DNA of 64,000 nucleotides from an uncultured Spirochaetales bacterium (lineage in GTDB: Bacteria; Spirochaetota; Spirochaetia; Sphaerochaetales; Sphaerochaetaceae). The stretch lies in NCBI GenBank assembly GCA_949299185.1, contig CASFZR010000006.1:29251-93250 (forward strand). Reading direction: 5' to 3'. Positions 41,647 through 49,346 of the stretch are shown piece after piece. Position 1 is the stretch's first letter; each line of letters starts with the position of its first letter. The notes below the pieces were generated by a model. That model made no database searches. It was not told where the DNA came from and saw only the letters and a list, made by a program, of their open reading frames with translations. A program made the translations under genes and the position numbers.

Positions 41647-42175
41647 CCCTGAGCGTCTCCACGAGCTTATCGAGGTCTGTACGAGGAAGGTACCCTTCAT
41701 GCACTGTGAATACATGCTCTCCAGTATCACGTGAGGAATAGAGGATCATGGAGATGGGGAAGCCCTCTGGCGGCATGAACGGCTTGCCTTCCGGAAGGAA
41801 GAAGAGGATGGTGGGCGTCACGCGCACGGGGAAGTACTCAAGCGCCGCAGGGTTCTCTCCTAGGTCTATATACCTTACCTCTACTTCGTCCTGGCCTCTG
41901 TGAAGCGCCTTGAGGTCATCCATCATCCTCAGGCAGGGCTGGCACCATGATTCACCCAGCACGATGATCATCGGCTTATCGCTCTCGGTTATCATCTCAG
42001 GGGTGAATGAGGATATCTCAAGGGGAACGATTCCCTCCTGCGCGATCCCACGGCTTGTGTCTATCGCGCCCTGAAGCTCCTCATTACCTCCGTTCTTCAC
42101 TACGTATATGCCGATGATGATCACCACTATTACCAGTATCGCTATTATCTGTGTCAGCCGTCCGTTCTTGTCCAC
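41639..42175 (-). CDS. Membrane-anchored thioredoxin-like protein (TlpA/ResA type)
   Basis: 178 residues starting with GTG (GGAG 7 nt upstream). One N-terminal anchor helix (IIAILVIVVIIIGIYVV), then a thioredoxin fold with active site GESWCQPCLRMMDDL and the cis-proline region VRVTPTILFF. It faces the periplasm and is presumably reduced through CcdA encoded just downstream. Likely role: keeping exported thiols reduced. Confidence 0.87.
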   Translation of the reverse strand: MDKNGRLTQIIAILVIVVIIIGIYVVKNGGNEELQGAIDTSRGIAQEGIVPLEISSFTPEMITESDKPMIIVLGESWCQPCLRMMDDLKALHRGQDEVEVRYIDLGENPAALEYFPVRVTPTILFFLPEGKPFMPPEGFPISMILYSSRDTGEHVFTVHEGYLPRTDLDKLVETLRDA

Positions 42176-42532
42176 TTCCGTTCTCCATGCAGTTCGGTGG
42201 GTATGATATTACCATCTGAGGAGGCATCATCGCTAGGGAGATGATGGTATTCCGTCCGACATCGATCGAAGAGATGTCTCTATTTTCTGGAAAGCCGGAT
42301 TTCCACGCATCTGCCCGTCTTGTCCCATGTTTTCGTTAATTAATGATATTAGAATAAGATATGTCTAGAATCCTAGGATTCAGGTACTGATTTGCGCTGG
42401 AAATCGATGTTGATTACTTCTAAATTCGGAAGTAATCGACATATGCCGCAGGTATGAACGCCACGTGCCATGATATGCAAAAGCCTGCCGACCATTGCAG
42501 CCAGCAGGCATATATCATTGCATCTCTCTGAG
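42176..42532. other. Intergenic region with hairpins between tlpA-like and alcohol dehydrogenase genes
   Basis: About 357 bp without a recognisable gene. GTTGATTACTTC (42409-42420) and GAAGTAATCGAC (42429-42440) form a 12-bp stem with one G-T pair. A minus-strand terminator lies at 42480-42510. The central part (around TTAATTAATGATATTAG) is AT-rich. Confidence 0.55.
42479..42510 (-). terminator. Terminator of alcohol dehydrogenase gene
   Basis: On the minus strand GCCTGC and GCAGGC (complements of 42504-42509 and 42483-42488) pair across a 15-nt loop and are followed by TTTTGCAT, about 20 bp past the stop codon. Confidence 0.6.
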
Positions 42533-43750
42533 TTAAGCGGTCGCAGTGCTTCTGTGTTCCGCTGCAACCATCCTGTAGAACACCTCAAGCTCCTTCGCAT
42601 CCATCAGCATCGGGACAGGGTATAGAGGATTGGCTTCCTTGTCGGCGTATCCCGAAAGCTCCTCGATATCCTCTTCCCTTATCTCCGGGAGGGTCTCAGG
42701 AATCCGAAGCTCCCGCTCCATCCTCCTGATCTCGGCTATGAAGGCCATGGCCTTCTCCTCTTCATCCCTTCCCTTGATGCCAACCGCATCGGCAAGCACC
42801 GCGAGCCTCTTCCATGCGCTCTTGCCGTAGTAGCTGAGGACATATGGAAGTAGGACGGCGTTTGCCAGTCCATGCGGGGTATTGTATTTCCCTCCGAGCG
42901 AATGGGCTACTGCATGGACATAGCCTACATAGGACTTAGTGAACGCGCTTCCAGCCAGGAAGGCGGCCCTGAGCATGGCGCGCCTCGCGTTCATGTCATT
43001 CCCATCCTTATAGGCCTTCTCTAGATTGGCGAAGATTAGCCTGGTCGCCTCTATCGCGTCCCTTCTCGTGTCCTTGGTCGTTGAGCGCCCGATAAACGCC
43101 TCTATGGCGTGTGTCAGCGCATCCAGTCCCGTCGTTGCCGTTATCGACTGCGGCAGCGTGCGTGTCACCTCGGGATCCAGCACGGCATAGCGCGGTATGA
43201 GGGGGAAGCTGTTGATAGGATATTTATGGCGTGTCTTCGAATCGACGATGACAGAGGCAAGCGTCGTCTCGCTCCCCGTTCCAGCGGTGGTGGGAACTGC
43301 GATCAGGAGTGGAATCCTTCGGAGGACCTTGAGTATTCCCTCCATCCTGGAAAGGGGCTTCCTTGGATACGCGATCCGCGCGCCGACTGCCTTGGCCGCA
43401 TCTATCGATGAGCCGCCGCCGAAGCCGATGATCGCTTCGCAGCCAGAGGCAAGGTAGAGCTGACGGGCCTCCTCGACATTATCTGTCGTCGGATTGGCTA
43501 CTGTCGCATCATAGACCGCGACCTTTATGCCTGCGTTCCTGAGTCCGTCCTCTAGTGGCCTGGTAAGTCCGAAGCCTCTGATTGGCTTATCCGTCACGAG
43601 CAGCACGCTATCAATCTTCTTATCAAGAAAGAGCCGCGGAAGCTCATCCACGCCATTGAGGATCCTTGGCTTCCTGTAAGGAAGGAAGGGGATGGCCAGA
43701 TGGAACACTTCCTGGAATATCCTGCAATAGATCTTCTTCACCCTGTTCAT
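42533..43750 (-). CDS. Iron-containing (group III) alcohol dehydrogenase
   Basis: 405 residues: NAD(P)-binding GFGGGSSIDAAKAVG, PTTAGTGSETT, metal ligands in DALTHAIEAFIG and HAVAHSLGGKYNTPHGLANA (Asp and three His visible). The N-terminal 25 residues (RIFQEVFHLAIPFLPYRKPR) are typical of the subgroup with LPYRKP. Substrate unknown (alcohols, lactaldehyde or butanol-type). A near-consensus promoter precedes it, and the downstream hairpin ends it, so it is monocistronic. Confidence 0.9.
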   Translation of the reverse strand: MNRVKKIYCRIFQEVFHLAIPFLPYRKPRILNGVDELPRLFLDKKIDSVLLVTDKPIRGFGLTRPLEDGLRNAGIKVAVYDATVANPTTDNVEEARQLYLASGCEAIIGFGGGSSIDAAKAVGARIAYPRKPLSRMEGILKVLRRIPLLIAVPTTAGTGSETTLASVIVDSKTRHKYPINSFPLIPRYAVLDPEVTRTLPQSITATTGLDALTHAIEAFIGRSTTKDTRRDAIEATRLIFANLEKAYKDGNDMNARRAMLRAAFLAGSAFTKSYVGYVHAVAHSLGGKYNTPHGLANAVLLPYVLSYYGKSAWKRLAVLADAVGIKGRDEEEKAMAFIAEIRRMERELRIPETLPEIREEDIEELSGYADKEANPLYPVPMLMDAKELEVFYRMVAAEHRSTATA

Positions 43751-43759
43751 ACAGGCGGG

Positions 43760-43788
43760 AATTTAACAGATATACGATTAACTGTCAA
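43760..43788 (-). promoter_or_regulatory. Promoter of alcohol dehydrogenase gene
   Basis: On the minus strand: TTGACA (complement of 43783-43788), 17-bp spacer, TAAATT (complement of 43760-43765), 10 nt before the start codon. The spacing of -10 to ATG allows only a very short leader. Confidence 0.7.
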
Positions 43789-43875
43789 TAAAAACATACA
43801 TTATAGAATCTGTCAGGATAATTTTGGCTTCTTTATTATAGATAACTGATGAATAATTCTTAGATAGGATTGATT

Positions 43876-43892
43876 ATAATAGGATCTATTAT
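43876..43892. repeat. AT-rich palindrome ATAATAG-GAT-CTATTAT
   Basis: Exact 7-bp inverted repeat with a 3-bp centre in the AT-rich gap between the dehydrogenase promoter and the efp terminator; a possible operator. Confidence 0.4.
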
Positions 43893-43907
43893 CGATTGGT
43901 TAAAAGG

Positions 43908-43934
43908 AAAGAGGCTGCCGAAGCAGCCCCTCTG
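43908..43934 (-). terminator. Terminator of efp
   Basis: On the minus strand GAGGGGCTGC, UUCG-type loop TTCG, GCAGCCTC (one bulged G) followed by TTTCCTTTT, 14 bp past the efp stop. Confidence 0.8.
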
Positions 43935-43947
43935 ATAACTGTCCGGA

Positions 43948-44511
43948 TCAGCCGTTGACCCTTTCCAGATACTCCTTGGTCTCTGTGTTGACCCTGATCT
44001 TCTCACCCTGCTTGATGAAGATAGGAACGCGGACGCGAAGGCCTGTCTCGGTGGTGACGTACTTCGTTGCGCCCTGTACCGTATCGCCCTTGACTGCTTC
44101 CTCGGCCTCTGCGACGGTGAACACGATCTTCGAGGGGATGATGATGTCGAGGACCTGCTCCTCCCAGAAGGTTGCCCTGTAGGTCTCGCCTTCCTTCATG
44201 AAGTACTCATAGTCAGGAAATGACTTCATCGGTACATCCACCTGATCGAAGGTCTCTGTGTTCTGGAAGTAGAAGTTCTCTCCATCATTGTAGAGATACT
44301 GGAGATCCTTATCCTCGACGGTGATGTCCTCGGCGTTATCCTGGCTCTTCATCGTCTCGGCAAGCACCTGGCCCGTCGAAGGGCTCTTCAGCTTGAGGCG
44401 TACGAATGCCGATCCCTTGCCCGGGTTGACGAACTCACGCTCGATGCAGATGAACGGCTGTCCCTTGATCAGAAGCGCCGTTCCCTTGTCGATCTGTCCT
44501 GCTTTAATCAT
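43948..44511 (-). CDS. efp: Translation elongation factor P
   Basis: 187 residues in three beta-barrel domains: start MIKAGQIDKGTALLIKGQPF, then the tip loop VNPGKGSAFVRLKLKS. Lys32 in PGKGSAF corresponds to the E. coli Lys34 that carries beta-lysine. The end shows GLRVRVPIFIKQGEKIRVNT. EF-P relieves ribosome stalling at proline runs. The modifying enzyme gene epmA lies 35 bp upstream on the same strand, so the tip lysine is probably lysylated. Confidence 0.96.
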   Translation of the reverse strand: MIKAGQIDKGTALLIKGQPFICIEREFVNPGKGSAFVRLKLKSPSTGQVLAETMKSQDNAEDITVEDKDLQYLYNDGENFYFQNTETFDQVDVPMKSFPDYEYFMKEGETYRATFWEEQVLDIIIPSKIVFTVAEAEEAVKGDTVQGATKYVTTETGLRVRVPIFIKQGEKIRVNTETKEYLERVNG

Positions 44512-44546
44512 AAGAAATACCTCTATCCTAAACGCTTTTTGTGTCT

Positions 44547-45536
44547 TTATCTGGATTTGCCGGCGTTAAGCATATCAGAAAGGGGGAATAAAAGTAAAGG
44601 CTCGATGCTCTTCATCCCCAGCTCGGCCGCCAGAAGCCTGTCCAGCCCCATCGCAACGCCTGATGAGGAGGGGATATCGAGATCGGGAAAAGCGGGGTCG
44701 GTAGGAGGAATCGCATCGCCTGTTCCCCTTCGCTCCTCGGCAAGCCTTGCTTCCTCCTCTCTGAAATAGCTCCTCGTCTCCTCCTTGTCAGTCTCCTCAT
44801 CGTAGCAGTTGGCGACCTCGATGCCGTTTATGTACATCTCCCAGCGCTTCCTGCAGGGTCTGTCCTCATACGCCTTTGCAAGGCAGCGTATCCCCTTAGG
44901 ATAATCCGTTATATATACCTGCCTGTCTGTCGGTATGCTTGTCTCGACATAGGTGAGGAATATCCTGTTGAAGACATCATCCCAGGTATCCGAGTCGGCC
45001 GAGCCGAGTCCCAGCCGTTCCGCTTCCTTCTTCAGGTACTGGATATCCTCCCCGCGGATCATGTCGACGCCGGCCCACCTCTCCATCGCTTCCGCCATCG
45101 TGATGACCATGGGCTCGTTCTCCATCCATGGCTCTCCCTTTCCTACATTGGTCTTCCCGATCATATCGATCGTGAGCCCGATGGAGTCCTGCTCATCGAA
45201 GCCTAGCGTGTAGTATTCAAGCATCATGAACTCAGGATTGTGTATCGCGCCAAGCTGCTCTGCGTTACGGAAGCATGTGCTGATCTGATAGATCGAAGGC
45301 GATCCCGCCGCCAGGAGGCGCTTCATGAATATCTCAGGGGAGGGGATGAGGTAGAGATCAAGATTGCCTATGAACTCATTGCGGAACTCCGTCTGGAAGG
45401 CCTTGATGGTAGGCTCCGGGATGAGATAAGGGGAGAGCGTGGGCGTATACACCTCAAGATATCCCTTGCCATCAAGGTAGGCTCTTATATTCCTGCATAG
45501 CTCTGAGCGCCTTGCGGCGGCGTTGAAGTCGAACAT
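44547..45536 (-). CDS. epmA: EF-P--(R)-beta-lysine ligase EpmA (GenX/PoxA)
   Basis: 329 residues resembling the catalytic core of class II lysyl-tRNA synthetase without an anticodon domain. Motif 2 region: STCFRNAEQLGAIHNPEFMM; motif 3: GVAMGLDRLLAAELGM; PTLSPYLIPEPTIKAF is typical of GenX. It attaches beta-lysine to EF-P. No epmB (lysine 2,3-aminomutase) is nearby, so the source of beta-lysine is not shown. The ATG at 45536 has TAGAAT 7 nt upstream and no ribosome site. Confidence 0.92.
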   Translation of the reverse strand: MFDFNAAARRSELCRNIRAYLDGKGYLEVYTPTLSPYLIPEPTIKAFQTEFRNEFIGNLDLYLIPSPEIFMKRLLAAGSPSIYQISTCFRNAEQLGAIHNPEFMMLEYYTLGFDEQDSIGLTIDMIGKTNVGKGEPWMENEPMVITMAEAMERWAGVDMIRGEDIQYLKKEAERLGLGSADSDTWDDVFNRIFLTYVETSIPTDRQVYITDYPKGIRCLAKAYEDRPCRKRWEMYINGIEVANCYDEETDKEETRSYFREEEARLAEERRGTGDAIPPTDPAFPDLDIPSSSGVAMGLDRLLAAELGMKSIEPLLLFPLSDMLNAGKSR

Positions 45537-45543
45537 GGAGTTG

Positions 45544-45592
45544 ATTCTAGCCTTACGCCTTGGTTGCAACAAGAGCCTAGGCTCGGTAGTAT
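45544..45592. promoter_or_regulatory. Back-to-back promoters of epmA and mnmE, both apparently leaderless
   Basis: Plus strand: TTGCAA (45564-45569), 17 bp, TAGTAT (45587-45592), 6 nt, ATG of mnmE. Minus strand: TTGTTG (complement of 45567-45572), 17 bp, TAGAAT (complement of 45544-45549), 7 nt, ATG of epmA. The two -35 boxes overlap, so the polymerases would compete. Confidence 0.65.
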
Positions 45593-45598
45593 CGGGCC

Positions 45599-46909
45599 AT
45601 GGCGCATTACTCAACAGGCGATCCGATATATGCACTCGCGACTCCTTACGCCCCGTCAGCCCTTGCCGTGATAAGGGCCTCTGGCGATGGTGTTATCTCG
45701 CTTATCCAGCCGCTTTTCTCCTCTGACCTCAGCGGGAGGGTGAGTGGAAGCGCCGTGCATGGCTATATCTCCGATAAGGACGGCCGGCGGATCGATGAGA
45801 TCATGCTGCTGATCTACTCATCGGGCCATGGCTACACCGGCGAGGAGGCCTTCGAGATCATGTGCCATGGATCGCTTCCAGTGATACGCTCTATATCGAG
45901 GGCGCTTGGGGAGGCCGGCATCAGGGAGGCAGAGAGGGGCGAGTTCACATACCGCGCCTTCATGCATGGCCGCATGGACCTGACGGAGGCCGAGGCGGTG
46001 GAGGAGATCGTGAGCGCCCGGACGGAGAGGGCCGGATCAGATGCCCTGGAGCGCCTTACCGGCTCCATAAGGCGGGAGGCTGAGTCCATCAAGGATGAGA
46101 TCCTCGATATCCTTGCCTCCGTGGAGGTGCAGCTTGATTATGGCGAGGATGATGTTCCTGAGGAGTGGGTATTCCCCTCGGAACGTGTCTCTCGCATAGT
46201 CAGGCGCCTTGGGATGATCGCCGCGACCTATTCCTCCTCCCGGCTCTACAGCCATGGTGCGACCGTGGTGCTTGCAGGGCGTACGAACGCGGGAAAGAGT
46301 TCGCTGTATAATTCCTTGCTCAAGGAGAATCGTGCCATCGTGTCCTCAGAGGAAGGGACCACGCGCGATTATATAGAGGCTGATGCGGAGCTTCTTGGTA
46401 TCCCCGTGCGTCTCTTCGATACCGCGGGTCTCAGGGATGCCGATGGGGACGTTGAGAAGGAAGGCATAAGGCGTTCCAAGAGCCTGATCGATGAGGCGGA
46501 TCTCGTGGTCTACGTGCTTGATGGCATGGAGGAGGACCGCTATCCGGATGGCGAGAGGACGCTGAAGGTGAGATCCAAGAGGGATATGACAGGGCTTGAT
46601 TCCGGGCTGTCGTTCTCTTCCGTTACCGGGGAGGGCATCGATCTTGTGGTAAATGCCATCGCCGAGCGCCTCAAGGGTGATGATATGCCATCACTGGAAG
46701 TGCCGAGGATAGATTCGAAGCGCCAGCTTGATGCCATCAAGGAGACTGCTGCGGCTCTCCGTGATGCGGAGGCTGCTCTGATGATGGGAGAGGATGTGGT
46801 CGCGATGTACCTGCAATCAGCGCTCTCCTCGCTTTCCGCCCTTACCGGGGAGGTCACGAGCGAGGATGTGCTTGAGCGGCTCTTCTCCTCATTCTGCCTA
46901 GGGAAGTGA
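45599..46909 (+). CDS. mnmE: tRNA modification GTPase MnmE
   Basis: 436 residues. Folate-binding N-domain (DPIYALATPYAPSALAVIRA), helical domain with the inserted G domain: G1 AGRTNAGKSSLYNSL near residue 226, EEGTTRDYIE, G3 FDTAGLRD. The G4 position reads RSKRD where NKxD is usual. The C-terminal FCLGK matches the catalytic FCxGK cysteine motif. With MnmG it makes the cmnm5 group on wobble uridines. Next gene mnmG starts 3 bp on. Confidence 0.95.
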   Translation: MAHYSTGDPIYALATPYAPSALAVIRASGDGVISLIQPLFSSDLSGRVSGSAVHGYISDKDGRRIDEIMLLIYSSGHGYTGEEAFEIMCHGSLPVIRSISRALGEAGIREAERGEFTYRAFMHGRMDLTEAEAVEEIVSARTERAGSDALERLTGSIRREAESIKDEILDILASVEVQLDYGEDDVPEEWVFPSERVSRIVRRLGMIAATYSSSRLYSHGATVVLAGRTNAGKSSLYNSLLKENRAIVSSEEGTTRDYIEADAELLGIPVRLFDTAGLRDADGDVEKEGIRRSKSLIDEADLVVYVLDGMEEDRYPDGERTLKVRSKRDMTGLDSGLSFSSVTGEGIDLVVNAIAERLKGDDMPSLEVPRIDSKRQLDAIKETAAALRDAEAALMMGEDVVAMYLQSALSSLSALTGEVTSEDVLERLFSSFCLGK

Positions 46910-46912
46910 GAT

Positions 46913-48703
46913 ATGGATTATGATGCGATAGTCATCGGAGGTGGCCATGCCGGCATAGAGGCGGCTCTAGCCATCTCCAGGGAAGGCTTTGAGACATTGA
47001 TGATAACCCAGTCGCTTGATGCGATAGGGCGCATGAGCTGCAATCCTTCGATCGGAGGGCTTGCGAAGGGTAATCTTGTCCGTGAGATCGATGCGCTTGG
47101 CGGTGAGATGGGCCATCTTATCGACAGGACGATGCTGCAGTTCAGGATACTCAACCGCCGACGCGGTCCTGCTGTACAGGCCCCTCGTGCCCAGGCTGAT
47201 AAGTTCTCCTATTCGCGCCTTGCGAAGGAGACGCTCGAGAGGGAGCATCACCTCCATCTCTTCATGGATACGGTGGTCGATCTCATGATCGAGGATGGCG
47301 CTGCCATCGGAGTCGTTACCGAGCGTGGCTGGCGGATAAGCGCCCGCGCTATCGTGCTTACCACGGGAACGTTCATGGATGGCCGTATCTTCATCGGTGA
47401 GTATGATGCTCTCTGCGGCAGGCTTGGCGAGAGCGCTGCCATCGGGCTGGGAGACAGCCTGAGGCGACTTGGATTCCACTCAGGGCGCATGAAGACCGGT
47501 ACCCCTGCCCGTGTCAGGCTTTCCTCGCTGGATCTGGATGAGATGGAGATCCAGGAAGGGGATGAGGCGGAGCCGTTCTCCTTCGATACGGATAGCGTGG
47601 ACTGCCCGCAGCTTCCATGCTATGTGACGTATACCAACGAGGAGACGCATAGGATCATCAGGGATAATATCTCCCGCTCTCCGCTTTACGGCGGTAAGAT
47701 AGTCGGACGTGGCCCGCGCTACTGCCCATCCATCGAGGATAAAGTCGTGCGCTTTCCCGACAGGGAGCGCCATCAGATCTTCGTCGAGCCTGAGGGACTT
47801 GGAAGCGAGGAGATGTATCTCAATGGCCTCTCCTCATCCCTCCCGGAGGAGGTGCAGCATGCGTTCATCCATTCCATCCCAGGACTTAGGCACGCTGAGG
47901 TGATGAGACCTGCGTATGCCGTTGAGTATGATTACCTCGATCCGATGGATCTCTATCCTACGCTTGAGAGCAAGCTTATCCGCTCTCTCTTCATCGCTGG
48001 CCAGACCAATGGCACCTCAGGCTATGAGGAGGCGGCGGCACAGGGTCTGATGGCGGGTATCAATGCGGCAGAGCGCCTTAAGGGAGAGAAGGGAATCATC
48101 CTGTCCCGTACAGATGCCTACATAGGCGTCCTGATAGATGATCTCGTGACCAAGGGGACCAAGGAGCCATACAGGATGTTCACCTCAAGGGCGGAGTACA
48201 GGCTCTCGCTGCGCCATGATACGGCCGATGAGCGCCTTACCCCGATAGGCATCCGCGTGGGCCTTGCTTCTGCTGAGAGGGCCGAGCGCTTCGAGCGCAA
48301 GAAGGAGGCGCTTGCCAGGGTCGAGTCTATCCTGCGGTCCGTACGCTCTGGTGAGAAGAGCGCTTATGAGCGCCTGAAAGAGCCAGGGGTTGATATAAAT
48401 GAGCTGGGGATTGCCGAGCTGGAGGCATATCCTGACCAGATCCTCCGCCGCGTGGAGCTTGATATCAGGTATTCAGGCTACCTTCTCAGGCAGGAGCGCG
48501 AGGTCGAGAAGGCAAGGCGAGAGGAGAATATGGAGATTCCTCAGGATTTTGATTATGATAGCATTGATGGCATCTCCTCGGAATCGAAGGAGAAGCTGAA
48601 GACCGTAAGACCGGCATCGATAGGACAGGCTGTCCGGATATCAGGGGTAAGGGTCTCGGACATAGCGGTCCTTGCGGTCGCCGTTAGGAGCAGACGTGGA
48701 TAG
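46913..48703 (+). CDS. mnmG: tRNA uridine-5-carboxymethylaminomethyl modification enzyme MnmG (GidA)
   Basis: 596 residues: FAD-binding IVIGGGHAGIEAALA at the start, MSCNPSIGGLAKGNLVREID, LTTGTFMDGRIFIGE, GRMKTGTPARV and GYEEAAAQGLMAGINAA. The C-terminal helical MnmE-binding part is present (AYPDQILRRVELDIRYSGYL). It uses FAD and methylene-THF together with MnmE. Order mnmE-mnmG-rsmG is a common bacterial arrangement. Confidence 0.96.
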   Translation: MDYDAIVIGGGHAGIEAALAISREGFETLMITQSLDAIGRMSCNPSIGGLAKGNLVREIDALGGEMGHLIDRTMLQFRILNRRRGPAVQAPRAQADKFSYSRLAKETLEREHHLHLFMDTVVDLMIEDGAAIGVVTERGWRISARAIVLTTGTFMDGRIFIGEYDALCGRLGESAAIGLGDSLRRLGFHSGRMKTGTPARVRLSSLDLDEMEIQEGDEAEPFSFDTDSVDCPQLPCYVTYTNEETHRIIRDNISRSPLYGGKIVGRGPRYCPSIEDKVVRFPDRERHQIFVEPEGLGSEEMYLNGLSSSLPEEVQHAFIHSIPGLRHAEVMRPAYAVEYDYLDPMDLYPTLESKLIRSLFIAGQTNGTSGYEEAAAQGLMAGINAAERLKGEKGIILSRTDAYIGVLIDDLVTKGTKEPYRMFTSRAEYRLSLRHDTADERLTPIGIRVGLASAERAERFERKKEALARVESILRSVRSGEKSAYERLKEPGVDINELGIAELEAYPDQILRRVELDIRYSGYLLRQEREVEKARREENMEIPQDFDYDSIDGISSESKEKLKTVRPASIGQAVRISGVRVSDIAVLAVAVRSRRG

Positions 48704-49346
48704 GGAGCTTTTGGTTTCCGGCCTTGAGAGAATCGGAATACCGTTCAGCGATCATGTATTGGATTCCATCGGTACGTATATCGATGAGATAATGCTCTTC
48801 AATCCCGTGTACAAGCTCGTCGGGGACAAGGACCCCGATGAGATACTTATAAGGCACGTGCTGGACTCCGCTGCTGCTTATCCTGAGTTCATGCGTCGTA
48901 CCGTGCCTGGATGCGTCATCGCGGATCTTGGTTCCGGGGCAGGCTTTCCCGGAGTAGTACTCTCCATCCTCATGCCTGACAGGCATTTCGTCCTTCTGGA
49001 AAGGATGCAGAGGAGGGTCGGATTCCTGAGGGGAGTCCTCGCGAAGGTGAGGATCGGGAACGCCGAGGTCAGCGACAGGGACATCAATGAGGAGAAGAGG
49101 AGGTTTGAAGCTGTTACGGCGAGGGCCTTCCATCCGCTCTTCGATGTCGCCGATAGCATCCTGGGGATACTGGCTGACGGAGGCGTCGGCCTATTCTATA
49201 AGGGGCAGCGTGCTAATGTGGTTTCGGAGCTGGAGGTCCTTAGGGGAGAGGGCTATTCCTTCGATGCCGAGATAGTGGACCTGCGTGTTCCCTATCTTGA
49301 TGAGAGAAGGACGCTGTGCGTCCTCGAGAACTGGAAACGTCGATGA
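48696..49346 (+). CDS. rsmG: 16S rRNA m7G527 methyltransferase RsmG
   Basis: 216 residues: IRHVLDSAAAYP, AdoMet-binding IADLGSGAGFPGVVLSIL, LLERMQRRVGFLRGVL and TARAFHPL. Start chosen as GTG at 48696, preceded by TAGGAGCAGAC and overlapping the mnmG stop by 8 bp. It methylates G527 of 16S rRNA. Its stop overlaps the ftsK start (ATGA). Confidence 0.94.
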   Translation: MDRELLVSGLERIGIPFSDHVLDSIGTYIDEIMLFNPVYKLVGDKDPDEILIRHVLDSAAAYPEFMRRTVPGCVIADLGSGAGFPGVVLSILMPDRHFVLLERMQRRVGFLRGVLAKVRIGNAEVSDRDINEEKRRFEAVTARAFHPLFDVADSILGILADGGVGLFYKGQRANVVSELEVLRGEGYSFDAEIVDLRVPYLDERRTLCVLENWKRR

